Assembly: GCF_014633365.1 (NCBI RefSeq)
Contig: NC_068341.1
Coordinates: 9,734,001 to 9,798,000 of the forward strand
Length of the DNA stretch: 64,000 nt
Reading direction: 5' to 3'
Source of the DNA: Diospyros lotus
Lineage: Eukaryota > Streptophyta > Magnoliopsida > Ericales > Ebenaceae
Under the pieces are notes generated by a model. The model saw only the letters and a program-made list of their open reading frames with translations. It had not been told where the DNA came from and ran no database searches. Within the stretch, counting starts at the first letter, position 1. Every line of letters starts with the position of its first letter. Shown here one piece after another: positions 48,901 to 60,554 of the stretch. The position numbers and the translations under genes are program-made.

Positions 48901-51900
48901 TGGCTGCAGAACTCCTCTCTTCATGGCACCTTGAAAGTGCATTGGCAGCTATATTTTCTTTTCCTTTTCTATATTGTATAATGTAGTCCAATCCCATGAG
49001 TTTGGCTATTCCCTTCCTCCGCATCTGCATTTGAAGCCTTTGTTGTAACCGGAACTTAAAACTCTCATGGTCGGTCTTGATTATAAATCTTCCCCCTTCC
49101 AAGTACTGCCTCTACTTGTCGACAGCCATCAACACTGCTAAAAACTCCTTCTCATAAATTCTGAGCCCTGAGTGTTTAAAGCCAACACTTGACTTAGGAA
49201 TGCTAGAGGCCTTCCTTCCTGCACCAAAACCGCTCCTATCCCAGTTCCACTTGCATCTGTTTCTAGGATAAAAGCCTTATCGAAATTTGACAGTCCCAGA
49301 ACTGGTACCCTACTCATGGCCCCCTTTAAATTCTCAAAGGCCTCCTTTGCCTTTGGGTCCCAACTGAAACCTCTTTTCTTCAATAATTCAGTTAAGGGCT
49401 TGCTAATTACCCCATAGTTCTTCACAAATCAGCGGTAATACTTTGTTAACCCCAAAAATCCCCTTAAGGCTCTCATCGAAGTTGGCCTTGGTCAGGACAC
49501 CATGGCCTCCACCTTCCGGGGGTTGGTACTCACTCCTCCCTTTGATATAATGCATCCCAAATATTTCACTTGCTCTTGACCAATTGCACACTTAGATTTC
49601 TTAATAAAAAGCTGGTGGAATCAGAGGATGTCAAGGGTAGTTCTAAGGTGAAGAAGATGTTGTTCAAAAGAAGGGCTGTAAATGAGTATATCATCAAAGA
49701 ATACCAATATAAATTTTCGAAGATAGGGTTCAAAGATTCTATTCAAGAGAGATTGAAAAGTGGCCGGGCATTGGTGAGTCTAAATGGCATCACCAAGAAT
49801 TCAAAATGCCCATGGTGAGTTCTAAAGGTTGTTTTGTGGATATCCTCGGGTTTCATCCTAATTTGATGGTAACCCGAGCGTAGGTCAAGCTTAGAAAAGA
49901 ATTGGGCATCGTGTAGTTCATCCAAGAGATCTTTTACCAAGGGTATAGGGAATTTATCTTCGATAGTTATAGCATTTAATTGGCAGTAATCCACGCAAAA
50001 CCGCCATGTCTCCTCCTTTTTAACCAATAGGATAGGAGAAGCAAATGGGCTTTGGCTTGGTCTAATGATGGATTGTTGAAGCATTTCCCTTACCATTTTT
50101 TCGATTTCATTTTCAGGAGTGGGGGGTAATGGTAAATTCTGATGTTAACAGGTTCAGTGTGTGGTTTTAAGTTAATAGAGTGGTCATGCATTTGGGTAGG
50201 GGGGAGTGATTGGGGTTCAATGAAGAGATCCTCATATTCTACCTGCAATTTATTAAGGAGGTTTAAGTGATGTACCTGATCGGGCATCTCTTGGGGTGCA
50301 CTGACCGTTAGGTAGATCTCCTCTTGCAGTGCTAGATCTCCTTGTACCTCCTCAGTTGCCACAATCGAAAAGAAGTGTGCCAACTATCCCCATTTCCCCT
50401 TAATCACCCTCTACAGTCTCTTCCTTGATATCATCGATGCATGTTCCCATCTCTTTTCCTTTGGATAATGTCATATTCCTTCTCTTTTTCTCAAAAGATC
50501 TTCCATTTGGTTAAAATCAAAACTGATAGGGCTAACCCCTTTCATCCAATCAACTCCCAAAATCACATCACAGCTACCTAGCTGTAGTAGCCTCAGATCT
50601 GTTTCAAATTTCTCTCCTTGCATCTCCCAGCAAAAGCCATTGCAGGTCGATTTACTCAACACCCTTTGGCCATTACCCACTGTCACACTCAAAGGTGGAG
50701 TCCCTATTAGGCCTCCTTGCCGTGCTTTCATCAAGAAAGTTGTGGGTACTCCCATTGTCTATTAAGATCATGAGATTGCTGCCCTTAAATTGCCCCTCTA
50801 CCTTGATGATCTTGTTGTTCGCTACTCCCTTCAATGTGTGAATGGAGATCTCTCCGTTGTCCTCTGCTCTAATCTCCCCACCGTCTCCTTCTACTGTCTC
50901 CTCTAGGTCCTCCTCTTCATCCCCTTCCAGCAAGAGAACCTGCCTCTTACAAGGATGCCTCGGGTGGTACTTGTCACCACATCGGAAGCAAAGGCCGACC
51001 AACCTTCTTTGTTCCCTTAATTGCTCCCCATAAGGAACCGAGCTTGATCCACCTACACTCTTCACCCCTTGGTTCCCTCTTGCTATATCCCGACGGTAAC
51101 TTTTCCCCCCAATAGGGTTTGTTCCCAGAGCCACCCCTCTCTATTGTTGCCTTTGCTTCTTCATCAATGCCTCTACGGACATTTCTTGTAATCGGGCACT
51201 TTCAGAGGCTTGGTCCATTATCCTCGGTCTCATCATTTTGACCATTGGTCGTAACTCCTCATTTAGGTCACTCAGAAAGCTTGACACAAAGTAAGCTTCT
51301 GATAAATGATGGTTGTGGCATATCATAAATGACCTTAATTCTTCAAACTTTTGTAAATAAACCTCAACGCTCTCGGTTTGTTTAAGCTTATTAAACTCTT
51401 CTATCGTATCTGCCATACTCCTCTCCCCAAATCGCTCACATGATTTTTCAGAGAACTCTCCCAGGTGTAATCTTCCCTCACACTAAGGCACCCCTAGAAC
51501 CAAGCACTGCTTCATTGAAGTAAGCAGTGGCCACCAACACCCTTTGCCCCTTGGGTATGTTGTACCAGTTGAACAACCTTTCGCATTTCCTCAACCACCA
51601 TCGAGGGTTAGCTCCTTCGAACGCCGATATCTCCATCCGGGGCATGGGAAACCCTGGGGGATGGCCGTGAGGCTGCTTATTCCTTTCTCTACTCATAACT
51701 CCTTCCAATCCTTCCTCAGGCTCTACCTCAATCTCTTAGGTTCTTCCCTCCTATTCATTCTATTTCTCGGTAATATGGGATCATCCCTTTCATGTGGAGG
51801 AAAGTCAGGAGCCATTCTTACCATATTTTGGCGCGTAAACATGAGCATAAATTGCTGCATTTGCACCCCATGTCTTCTCGCAATCTCACCATGGACCTTT

Positions 51901-54900
51901 CTAGTCTCTATTTCATTCCTTCCAATGAACCCTCCAGCTTGTGATCCATTGCTATGATCACCTCATGGTTTCTTTTCCCTCGAATCTCCAATTGGTCAAT
52001 CCTACCCTAGAAATCCGACACAATTGAGTTGACTTACTGCAATTGTGTCTCGAAGTTCTTCATGCGGGTCCCTTCCGCCATCACACCAACCTAGTAGCTT
52101 CGGCTGAGAACCGATGCTCTGATACCAAGATTGTTACGGCCTAAGCCTGACAGCACTCTTCCTCCCAATTTCAATATGAATTAGAAGGACCCAAACGCCC
52201 AAACAGAGAGCAGCGACAGAGAGAAAGAGAAGAACGAGATGAGAGAACAGTAAGAATTCTGATTTTCTTTCATACCCGTCCCCCTTGTTCGAATAGGAGG
52301 ATATACATCAGCATCTGGGAGGAGAGATTCTCCTGCCAGGGTGGGCCTTACTCCCCTAACAAACTCGGGATTCCCTAACCTCCCTGCACATGGCAATAAG
52401 TACCTTCTTCTAGAAATTACAACAATAAAATAAGGAAGCTATTACTATCTAAGGAATTCCAGTAGAGAAAGCAACATAAAGCAGTAAATAACAACAATGA
52501 AAATTTAAAAATAAGCTCTGGAAAGGCTCTTCTCGTGACAGTCTCCACCGTTTGTTGTAAGCTGGAGGTTTTGTATAGATGAGTACGCATTTGTGTGTTG
52601 TAACCCGATTTCATAAAAATAGTTTAGAGTTCTATAGAAAGAATCCTGGACAGCTTCTCTCACTAGAAGTGTTTCTTTCTATAGCTTTGTTGTCATTCTC
52701 ATATTCTCAAGCTCCTCATGTAGGTGTGCAAGCAGGTTAGGCTGACTAAGCACCACCAAGGGATGGTGTAGTTGCTAAGTTCTTGTAATATGGTTGCTTG
52801 GTGGGTCCACAACCATGACAAGAAGCTACTCTGAAAACACTACAAAATCTTCTGCAGCTGATTTTGTTGTACACAATAAAGGCCTATTTATGGGGTTCAT
52901 AAAACCCTAGGAATAACATTTGGAATATGAATATGCAGCCCTATAAACATGCCTCTGACTTGTCGTTTTCCTATGATAGCATCAAATTTTATTCTTCATG
53001 TCGTTAGAATTCCTGAAATCTTGAAAGTTGGCAGTATTCTTTCAAAAAGAAGAAAATACTGAAAGCTCCACTAACATTACATTGAATAATCAGTGTCTTC
53101 CCATGAATCCATGTCAACTAGGCTGCATCAACGGCATTTTATTGTGAGTGCATGTAGTTGTCCCATTTGATATTTGTAGTTTCTGAGCTATACCACCTTT
53201 ATAACTGCAGGTGTATCACGAGGAAAAGGTCAGGATTTGTTTCTCCGTTCTTTCTATGAAAGTCTCCAGCTAATCCAAGAGAAGAAAGTACAAGTGCCAG
53301 CAATGCATGCTGTAATAGTGGGAAGTGACATGAATGCTCAGACCAAGTTTGAAACAGAACTACGGAACTTTGTGGTAGAGAAAAAAATTCAAGATCGCGT
53401 TCACTTTGTCAATAAGACCCTGAATGTAGCTCCCTATCTAGCCTCCATTGATGTTCTTGTCCAGAATTCCCAGGTACCTCAGATTTATGCTGTCAACTCA
53501 TATTGCAATTATTATTATTATTTTGTTTTTATTTCATTTAATTTGCACAAAGAAAAGACATCATTGGGTGCTACCTACATATACTATCTTTCCTCATTTC
53601 CTTCTTAACTTATCCTGTTGCTTATCTGTACGAATTTTTTACCCTTGACTTGCATCTCTCAATTGCTGTATTCAATGTGAACTATTGGCAAAGGAATAGA
53701 TTGTACAATTGAAAGCTTTTTTATAAAGTTTGTCTTGGGTCAGAGGTTTCTTCTGTTGCAATGTGGCATGATGTTGGAGGAACTGGTAAGATTTTTCTTT
53801 TGTATTATAGTCTAGCGACATGTCCTAACATATCAGTATTATATTTTTCTTTTTATGTGTATACTTTTCAATATACTGAATGTTGCATCCAAAAACCTTG
53901 TCTAGCCACGCCAGAATCAGATAAATCAAATCTCCTTTCAATTTTATAAATCCAATTAGGATGTTAGAACTTTCAATTTTTCAACTGAAGTGGAAATAAA
54001 GAAACATAGATTTTCTCCACAACCAACTCACTTAAAAAAAAATTCTGCTCTGCAACTTGCTGAAGATAGCTTTTGTGTATCTAGAGGAAGGTTTAATGCG
54101 TCATTATGATGTTCAAGTACTGAGCGTCAATGAGTAAATATAATAAATGAGAATATAATGAGAAAGAAATCGGAGCTTCCAGTGCTGTGAACTAAATAAC
54201 TGGAAAGGAAAAGACAGAGAAAAGAAAAGAGATGATATCTGTGAGAAAATTAAATATAGAAAACCATGAATATAATTTTTGTAGTGATCAAAACTTTTGA
54301 GAAGAGATTATTGAATCCTCAACAACTTGTTTTCTTCTAGTCCAAGCCTTTATGTTCTGGACAAGATAAGTCCCCTTCTAATAACAGAAGTGCCCATCAG
54401 ATTGATGCTCAGGTTGGTAAATCACTCTGAACAACAGAGGTGATATGAAGCAATTGTTGTTTATTGATTTTAGCTTGCCTTGTTGAAGTTGCACCTGTCA
54501 GCTAAAGTTTGTCTTTGAGATAGTCACTGTAAAGAAATGGTTTTAAAAGGATATGAAACAGTCAATACCATCTTGAAGAGGTACCTATATAAAAGAGAAA
54601 ACTGCCAAGCCTCCAAAGTAGAAAATTAACTACATTGCTTTAAGAGATTGCTCTGGTTCTCTTATCTGATTGTGTGCATTTAGTGGAAAAAAAAAAATGA
54701 GAAGAACCTGCAAGAATTTTTATTTTTCAAATTGGGATTGCAATTTTTAAGAAACAAAGTATATGAGAAAATCATAAGCAGCATGGATGTTGACATGTAA
54801 AACATTATATTTATGCAACCTGGTAATTTTTCAAGTGCATTAGGATGTGACATCAATGGTATGATAACAAATAAGTTTATTTTATATGTATTCACGAAAG

Positions 54901-56887
54901 CCCTATTTTGTCTTATCATTTTTTAGATGTTGAAAAGGAAGCATGAACAATATAATTCTAAAAATCAAGTTTTAAATTCAGAATTCCTGAAATAGAACAA
55001 AAAGGTTTAGAAACAGAGGAATTAAGAGGTGCAAACTCCATATTTGCTAATCTTTTCACTAGTGTTCAAGTTGATAGCTTACAATGTTCTTCACATGTAT
55101 GCTAATTATTGGGCGTGTATCCCCACACTGGTCACATCCTCCAAGTGTCTGAAGAGTTTTTTGTTCTAAATAAATGAAAAATGATGGAACACATTTGGAC
55201 AAGTATTGCATGCACGTTCAAGAGTGTTTAATGATAAGTGCAAAATTTTGTCCAACATGTTGCCTGACACTCACATGATGCCTAAATTCTTCTTGAGGTA
55301 ATCTGTTGTCATTTTGAGTTTTTATTTTTGCTGAGATAGAATGCTTCCCTATCATTGTTAATTACTGGTATGTAAGGAATTTTCTCTTTTCATCTCATGG
55401 AGTTGTTGAAATTTATGTAAATGTTGCTGGTTTCAGTTCCATGAGTCATTGCTGAAGTTCAAAATTTTTTGTGGATAGGCTCGTGGAGAGTGCTTTGGGA
55501 GGATAACCATTGAAGCAATGGCATTTCAACTCCCTGTCTTGGTGAGGCCTTCACTAATTTCATTGTTTTTTTAACTTATGAATTAGGCCAATATGATTGA
55601 GATGTAAAAAACAACCTGGAATAGAAAAAGATGCCATAACGTTTTTCTGCAACTGGAATAGGTTGCTAGCAAGGTGAGCAATTTTGATGAATCTGTGAAG
55701 TACCCAATTCATCAATCTGAAAATGCATTTTTCCCCGAATTTTTTTGTTGCTGCCATTAGTTGTGAATTTTGATTTTAAAAAAGTTTTTGGAAGCCTTTT
55801 GTTCATCTGATGATCTTTATTAGTCAAAAATTGAAGTTCCCCAGCTTGTTATTTGTGGAGGCATTTATACTTCTTGGGGAGAAAAATAGAAAGGAAAAAG
55901 AAGAAACTTTTTATGGGTCTTTGCTTTTGGTAAAAGAAGAAAAAAAAAAAAAAAACAGACGATCAAGATGAATATAGTTCATCCAATATTTTATTCTGCA
56001 CATGCATTTATCACTGACCCAAACAGCATGAGTGTGTGCTAGATGATCTAGGAATTAATAGTTTTGAGACTTGTATAATCTCCAGAAAAACTAATATCTG
56101 AAAATTATTCTATATGTGGCTCAATTTAAACTGTCTATCTTTTAGTTTCAGCGCTAAAGATGTCACATCTAAGTGCCAACAGTAAAAATGTTTTTGTTAC
56201 AAAAGCTAAAGAAAGAAGAGATCCAAAACTGTGTAACATGAATAAAGGTCATCCAGATTTTGCATGTCGCATCACTTCCTGGAGTGTAATTGCTGCCAAG
56301 TGTAATGCTTTTTATTTCTTTTTTTGCATTTTTTAAATAATTTTATATTTCCAGTACTATATTGTATAACACTTTTTGCTTCTTGGGATTACCGCCCTTG
56401 CACGGTCCCTCTCCATTCGTGCCCTCGATTTTGGCAGGGGAGGTAAATCACAGGTAGAGATTTTGCCTCACTGTGCAGGACAAGAAATCGAACTTACGAT
56501 CTATTGGTGCGAATCCAACTTATCGTGGCCCAACCACTTGACCTGTGCCCGGGACCCATTTTTTTGCTTCCTATACTTTGGCAATTGCTTTTCCAAATGT
56601 CATTGTTAATTTGGTACATATCGTTCATAAATCAGGGCACAGCAGCTGGAGGCACAATGGAAATTGTGGTTAATGGAACAACCGGATGGCTGCATCCAGC
56701 GGGGAAAGATGGCGTGACATCACTTGCTGAAAATATTGTGAAACTGGCAACACATGTTGAGAGGCGATTATCCATGGGAAAGAAGGGGTATGAGAGGGTT
56801 AAAGAAAGGTTTTTGGAGCACCACATGTCCAATAGAATTGCTTTGGTTCTGAAGGAGGTTTTGCAGAAATCAAAGGCTCACACTTAG
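42968..56887 (+). CDS. GT4-family glycosyltransferase, type II membrane protein (At1g75420/At1g19710-like)
   Basis: Seven exons: 42968-43220, 44301-44443, 44764-45035, 45332-45486, 53211-53473, 55479-55541, 56636-56887; in-phase GT-AG junctions; 466 aa (about 460 in Arabidopsis). A basic N-tail (KKR) precedes one membrane segment, [19 protein letters not shown] (about residues 16-34), so the enzyme is probably anchored in the Golgi or ER with its catalytic part in the lumen. Conserved blocks: [54 protein letters not shown], a GRGKGQD-type [35 protein letters not shown], and the donor-binding [20 protein letters not shown], whose Glu366 and Glu374 form the E-X7-E pair of retaining GT4 enzymes, then [19 protein letters not shown]. 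Donor and acceptor are not known for this plant group. Introns carry two SINEs, a gypsy element and a SINE-like repeat, without disturbing the exons. Confidence 0.94.
43690..43998 (-). mobile_element. Au-like SINE, near full length
   Basis: On the minus strand: head GGGAGAGCCTTAGTAGCAAT (A box), B box GGTCATGGATTCAAGTTGTG, then GGCAGTGTACAAAAACAAAC, ACAACAACACCAATCCTTAA, TCCCACTGAG...CAGCTACGTGGATTCT and ATCTCACCATCCATC. This is the best-preserved copy in the window and links the head seen at 9310 and 46491 to the 3' module seen at 6764, 9113, 9740, 25055 and 57090. It lies in intron 1 of the glycosyltransferase gene, antisense. Confidence 0.8.
45487..46976. other. Intron 4 of the glycosyltransferase gene, 5' part
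   Basis: Ordinary AT-rich intron with one SINE (46491-46680). No other feature seen. Confidence 0.5.
46491..46680 (+). mobile_element. Au-like SINE, 3'-truncated
   Basis: Head GGGAGAGCCATTGGTAGCAA and B box GGTCATAGATTTGAGTTGTG, then CAAGGCAAGGGTACAAAACA and GAGTCTCATTCATTG, matching the minus-strand copy at 43690-43998 through its middle. The TTAATCCCACT module is missing. Confidence 0.75.
46977..47403 (-). repeat. 3' LTR of the gypsy element (left end)
   Basis: 427 bp. Compared with the other LTR it has a longer GA-rich stretch near 47080-47110 and scattered substitutions. Confidence 0.93.
47650..51708 (-). pseudogene. Gypsy gag-pol, decayed
   Basis: Minus-strand order: gag from about 51708 ([18 protein letters not shown], then [12 protein letters not shown]), a zinc knuckle [14 protein letters not shown] near 50990-50950, protease with [13 protein letters not shown] (canonical DSG has become DNG) and [10 protein letters not shown], reverse transcriptase with [20 protein letters not shown] near 49890 and FDDILIY near 49690, RNase H with [15 protein letters not shown] and IKTDHESFK, integrase with a CDICKRCK finger near 48580 and [16 protein letters not shown] near 48200, and a C-terminal [13 protein letters not shown] near 47680, the lead-in to a chromodomain in chromoviruses. 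The domains lie in several frames separated by stops, so no intact polyprotein can be made. Confidence 0.92.
52116..52127 (-). other. Primer-binding site, initiator Met tRNA type
   Basis: TGGTATCAGAGC on the minus strand, four bases inside the 5' LTR. It sets the orientation of the element. Confidence 0.9.
52132..52540 (-). repeat. 5' LTR of the gypsy element (right end)
   Basis: 409 bp. Starts TGTTACGGCC where the other LTR has TGTCATGGCC, and ends CTCGTGACA in both. Confidence 0.93.
52541..53210. other. Intron 4 of the glycosyltransferase gene, 3' part
   Basis: Intronic DNA between the gypsy element and exon 5. No feature seen. Confidence 0.5.
56390..56560 (-). mobile_element. Second SINE-like family, in the last intron of the glycosyltransferase gene
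   Basis: On the minus strand it reads GGTCAAGTGGTTGGGCCACG (A-box-like) and ATCGTAAGTTCGATTTCTTG (B-box-like), followed by CCTGCACAGTGAGGCAAAAT. This is a tRNA-like head distinct from the Au-like copies. A related fragment occurs near 30550-30610. Confidence 0.5.
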
Positions 56888-57489
56888 CATGACCAACACA
56901 TATTTGATGATCTGGTGATACTTCTGTTTCTGCGTAGACCTGTCTTCACTACAAGAGCATCTTTGACAGGTAGCAAACCTCTCTCTTCTATGCCATACCA
57001 TATCTATTATGAAACTCGTCTACCGAGTCCTGACAAATGAGTCTACAAAATAGTTGTTTTTCCTCTCTTTCAGTGATCTTAGAATAAGTACGACAACAAC
57101 ATATCAAGCTTTAATCCCCTTAGATGGCGTCGGCCACATAAATTTTATCTCTGCCAATCATTTTTCAGTGATCATAGAACATTGATGATCCAATTCTTGC
57201 ACTGATTATCGGTCTTCTATTGGGGATTATTTAGGTGCCAGAAGAAGAGCAGTGTCTGGGAATCTGCTCACAGAAGGAAGCTTAGCATTAGATTAATGAG
57301 TGACACGGTATTACTACGTACTAGTCCAATTGTGGTCTTAAAAGAGGTGATGTTATGTGGTCATGTGACCATTTTGCATGTATGTAGACATTCCTAACGT
57401 ATATAGAGAGATGATGCTACTTCCCGCCTTGTTAGTAGAATGATCAATACGCATCCATGGCAATCTCATTTTCCCATCTCTCTCTCTCT

Positions 57490-57525
<36 letters not shown>

Positions 57526-58440
57526 TAGACAAGCTTCAACAGCAATAGAGATGGAGTTTGAGAACAGGCGGATTTGATTTGTTTGGCAGCCTAGTTTTCC
57601 CATCTCTCTCTGTATATAAAAACAAGCCTAAGCTGGATTGAAGTTTCAAAGTAAAAGATGTTCCAAGAGCAGTTCGAACTCCGCTTTATAAACCAAAATT
57701 TCTGAATATAAGGTTATGAGTTTGGATGTCCCATTAAAAAAAAAAAAAGAAAACAAATTATTAGGCGGGTGCGCCTATGCTTAGCGATTAAACTTTAACA
57801 TTGTTTGTTTTCCTGGGATTATTTTCCTAGAAGAAGGGGAAAGTATAATCTGAAACTTTCTCTTTCTGGTTTCTACAACCTAATCCTATTATTTTGTAAA
57901 TTTCAAGATGTAATAAAGTATTTCTTATATTTTTGCAAAATCTGAGGGGCTATCGAGAAAGTATCTATAATTTTTTACTTAAAAGATTGTAATTGTTCTT
58001 ATTCACTGAAATAACTTTCAAATGTGATGACTGATGATACAAAGTTTTGGATCGGTGTGTGTCGGCCCTGAACTCAAACATTCAGAAGCAAGCCAGCAAC
58101 AAAGCCCAACCAATGGGCCCACCACCGTAGGGCCGGGTTTTCAACCCCCGCCCCCAGTGCGCACTCCGCGTGGCGGAGAAGAAAGCGCCACCGGCTTGCT
58201 ATTGCCTCTCCAGTCATCAGACCTGAGTCTCCCTTCTTCAGTCTTCATTCATTCAACTGTGCAGAAAGGAGAAATAATATAAAACGGCCCGCCTTGACGT
58301 AAACCCTTATATACGTGGCGCAATTCCGGATGCCACGTTTCGGCTGCCTCCCCACCTCAAACTCCGTCATAACAGACCCTCCCGCTTTCTGCCGGGAATC
58401 CTAACAGACCCTCTCAACGCTGTTACACAATTATATGTAG
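56888..58440. other. Intergenic DNA between the glycosyltransferase and MGSACC genes
   Basis: Begins with the 3' untranslated region of the glycosyltransferase gene. A SINE 3' module lies at 57089-57170 (CAAGCTTTAATCCCCTTAG, CGGCCACATAAATTTTATC). (CT)n(CA)n lies at 57479-57521. 58040-58440 is GC-richer and probably the promoter of the next gene. Confidence 0.55.
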
Positions 58441-58708
58441 ACAAATTCTGTACAACTCTCCCCCCCTTTTCTCTCTCTCTACGGCTGTGAAACCCTAGTC
58501 CAGTGAGCTATATCGTTCCTTTCGAGCGCTCTTACTATCTCTTTAAAAAAGGCTATTGGCAACGTTTTAATTGTATAATCGTTCACAGGAGTCTTTCGAT
58601 TTTGCGATTCGTCTTACTTTGGGAGTTTGGATCAAAGTTGCTGGGATGCGTGATCAAACCGCACGACGAACAATTATTCAACCTGCTCCGTTGTGTACAC
58701 ATTCAGGT
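58440..58708 (+). promoter_or_regulatory. Probable first leader exon of the MGSACC gene
   Basis: Follows a CT-rich TCTCTCTCTCTACGGC stretch (about 58470) and AAACCCTAG, common at plant transcription starts, and ends at CATTCAG followed by GTCATC (about 58708). No ATG-initiated frame of note lies within it. Its exact limits are inferred. Confidence 0.4.
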
Positions 58709-59465
58709 CATCTAGCTGCCAGTTTATCCGGTTATTTGTAATCCTTGAGTTTTAGGTTGATTCCGAGTGTTGGTTGGTGTATTTTCTTATTTTTTTCATG
58801 TAGATTTTACTTTTGATCAAATGTGAACGCTGATCGTTTCCAGCAACTGGTTAACATAAATTTGGATACGAATTGCTTCCTTGTACATCTAGTTGCCTTA
58901 TTTTGCAGAAAAGTAGTTTGAGAGTCCCAATTCCGTCAGAAATGCTGTAGATATTTATTCTTTTTTTCTTAATGCTTGACAAAAAATAGGAATACTGGTG
59001 GCAATCGGATGCATGTCGATTGAGAACTTCAAATTGCCTGGATTCTAGTTAGGGAAATAGGAAATTTACTGTTTTGGGGTAAAATTTTGCATTATATGTC
59101 ACATTAATTGACATTTAGTGATGGAGAAGGGTGAGTGAAGTTACGAACAATGCTATTTTTATCAGTCTAGCCAATTCTTTGCTTCTCTTCCCGTTACTTA
59201 TTTGGGAAGGTAGTGTTTGTTAATCAAGATATTGATAGCACCCTTACACAATTGATTGAATCTTAGCTCTAAAACAGTAGGAATTCCTGAATTACAGTAG
59301 CTTCAACAATGGATGTAAGTGAATACAATGAAAGAAAAACAAAATTGGGTTATTCGAGAGGGCCTCACTCTCCTACGATTTCTTCAACAAATTTTCCAGA
59401 TCCTTCTCCCTCCTCTCCTCCCTTTTATACCTTCTCCACTGCTCGTTCCAGCCACATGCCCAATT

Positions 59466-60011
59466 AGGGAAATTCTATTCGCAGCTATAGTTTTACTCTT
59501 CGTAGCCATATTTTAATATACCTAAGATACCCTATTTTAAAACTCATTTTTACCCTCACATCCACTTTCTTCCTCAATCAATTACCCGCCATCCATCCCT
59601 TTCAAAACCGCCACCCATTCCTTCAAAAACGAAAACAATACAACAAAAAAATACCATATCCAATGTATATAATACAACAAAAAAATACCAATGCAACAAA
59701 AAATACACATATATATACATATATACATTAACACGTGTGCACACACACACAAACACATATATATATATAAGCACACATATATATAGATATATATACATAT
59801 ATAGAGGAAGGAAGGAAGCTCGGCATCAGTCACTCCCCTCGAACCCTGGAGTTCGGGGAGCTTGAAGATCCCAGAACTCCAGCGTTCGGGGCGCACTGAA
59901 GGCCCCGAATGCTGGGGTTTGGGAGTTCAGAGATCTTCAAGCTCCCTAAACTCCAGGGTTCGGGGGAGTGAGCTTCCTTCCCCCCTCTCTCTCTATATAT
60001 ATCTATATGTA

Positions 60012-60042
<31 letters not shown>

Positions 60043-60554
60043 ATGTATATATATATATATGTTTGTGTGTCTGCTGCGTGTATATAAATGTATGTGTGTG
60101 TCTATGTGTGCGTGTATATAGTGTATATATATATATGTTTGTGTGTATGCTGCGTGTATATATAGTGTGTGATTATTTATTTTTATTCATTTTTTGTGTT
60201 TGCCGTGAATTTTTTCTGTGTTTGGGCAGCCGCGTATGCTGGTGACGAGAGAGAAAGTGGGCAGAATATATATCTGTGTGTCTGCATTGTATATATGTGT
60301 TTATGTATGTATATATATGTTTTTTATTTTGTAAACTTGTCACGTGAAATTTGTATTTGTGAATTGAAATTATTGAGGTTTGAAGATGTGTTATAGAGAT
60401 GAATGTGCGTGAATGGCTGCCTGTGTAAAAGAGGGTATTTTTTGAAAATATTGGCTGCAAAAAGTTATTAAATTGGTTGTAAATAGTAAAAGAATAAAAA
60501 TAAATTTTTAATAGCTACGAAGAGTAAAAACGTGGTTGTGAATAGAATTTCCCT
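59466..60554. mobile_element. Fold-back/MITE-type DNA element, copy 2 (~1.09 kb)
   Basis: Left end AGGGAAATTCTATTCGCAGC and TTTTACTCTTCGTAGC pair with the right end (GCTACGAAGAGTAAAA and TAGAATTTCCCT), with arms of about 45 bp. A perfect 7-bp duplication CCCAATT flanks it (59459-59465 and 60555-60561). The interior has mirrored (CA)n/(TA)n tracts on the left (59705-59806) and (TG)n/(TA)n on the right (60005-60320) around a long GC-rich hairpin. Ends and layout match the element at 488-1567. It lies in the leader intron of the MGSACC gene. Confidence 0.8.
59811..59980. repeat. GC-rich ~170-bp hairpin at the centre of the fold-back element
   Basis: GAAGGAAGCTC at 59811 pairs with GAGCTTCCTTC ending at 59980. 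Inward, AACCCTGGAGTTCGGGGAGC pairs with GCTCCCTAAACTCCAGGGTT, then AACTCCAGCGTTCGGGG pairs with the CCCCGAATGC...GGGAGTT side, leaving a loop of about ten bases near 59892. If transcribed within the intron it would form a long near-perfect double-stranded RNA. Confidence 0.85.

Larger units (their letters stand above)
46977..52540 (-). mobile_element. Ty3/gypsy LTR retrotransposon in intron 4, antisense
   Basis: Direct LTRs at 46977-47403 and 52132-52540 end TGTCACGAG...CATGACA or ...CGTAACA on the minus strand. Next to the right LTR, GCTCTGATACCA (52116-52127) is the complement of TGGTATCAGAGC, the initiator-Met tRNA primer site. Next to the left LTR is the purine tract AAGGCAGGGGGAGA (minus strand, about 47404-47417). 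The order gag, protease, reverse transcriptase, RNase H, integrase identifies Ty3/gypsy. Target duplications are not evident. The element enlarges intron 4 of the glycosyltransferase gene to 7.7 kb. Confidence 0.95.

Noticed and set aside
46972..52545. Target duplication for the gypsy element
   Set aside because: The flanking bases ATCTT and GTCTC do not match, so I did not claim one.
58503..58715. 70-codon frame in the first leader exon of the MGSACC gene
   Set aside because: No ATG start and no similarity. The sequence fits a 5' untranslated exon.
59574..60396. Tyr/Ile/Cys-rich frames around 59.6-60.4 kb
   Set aside because: They are translations of (TA)n/(TG)n tracts in the fold-back element.
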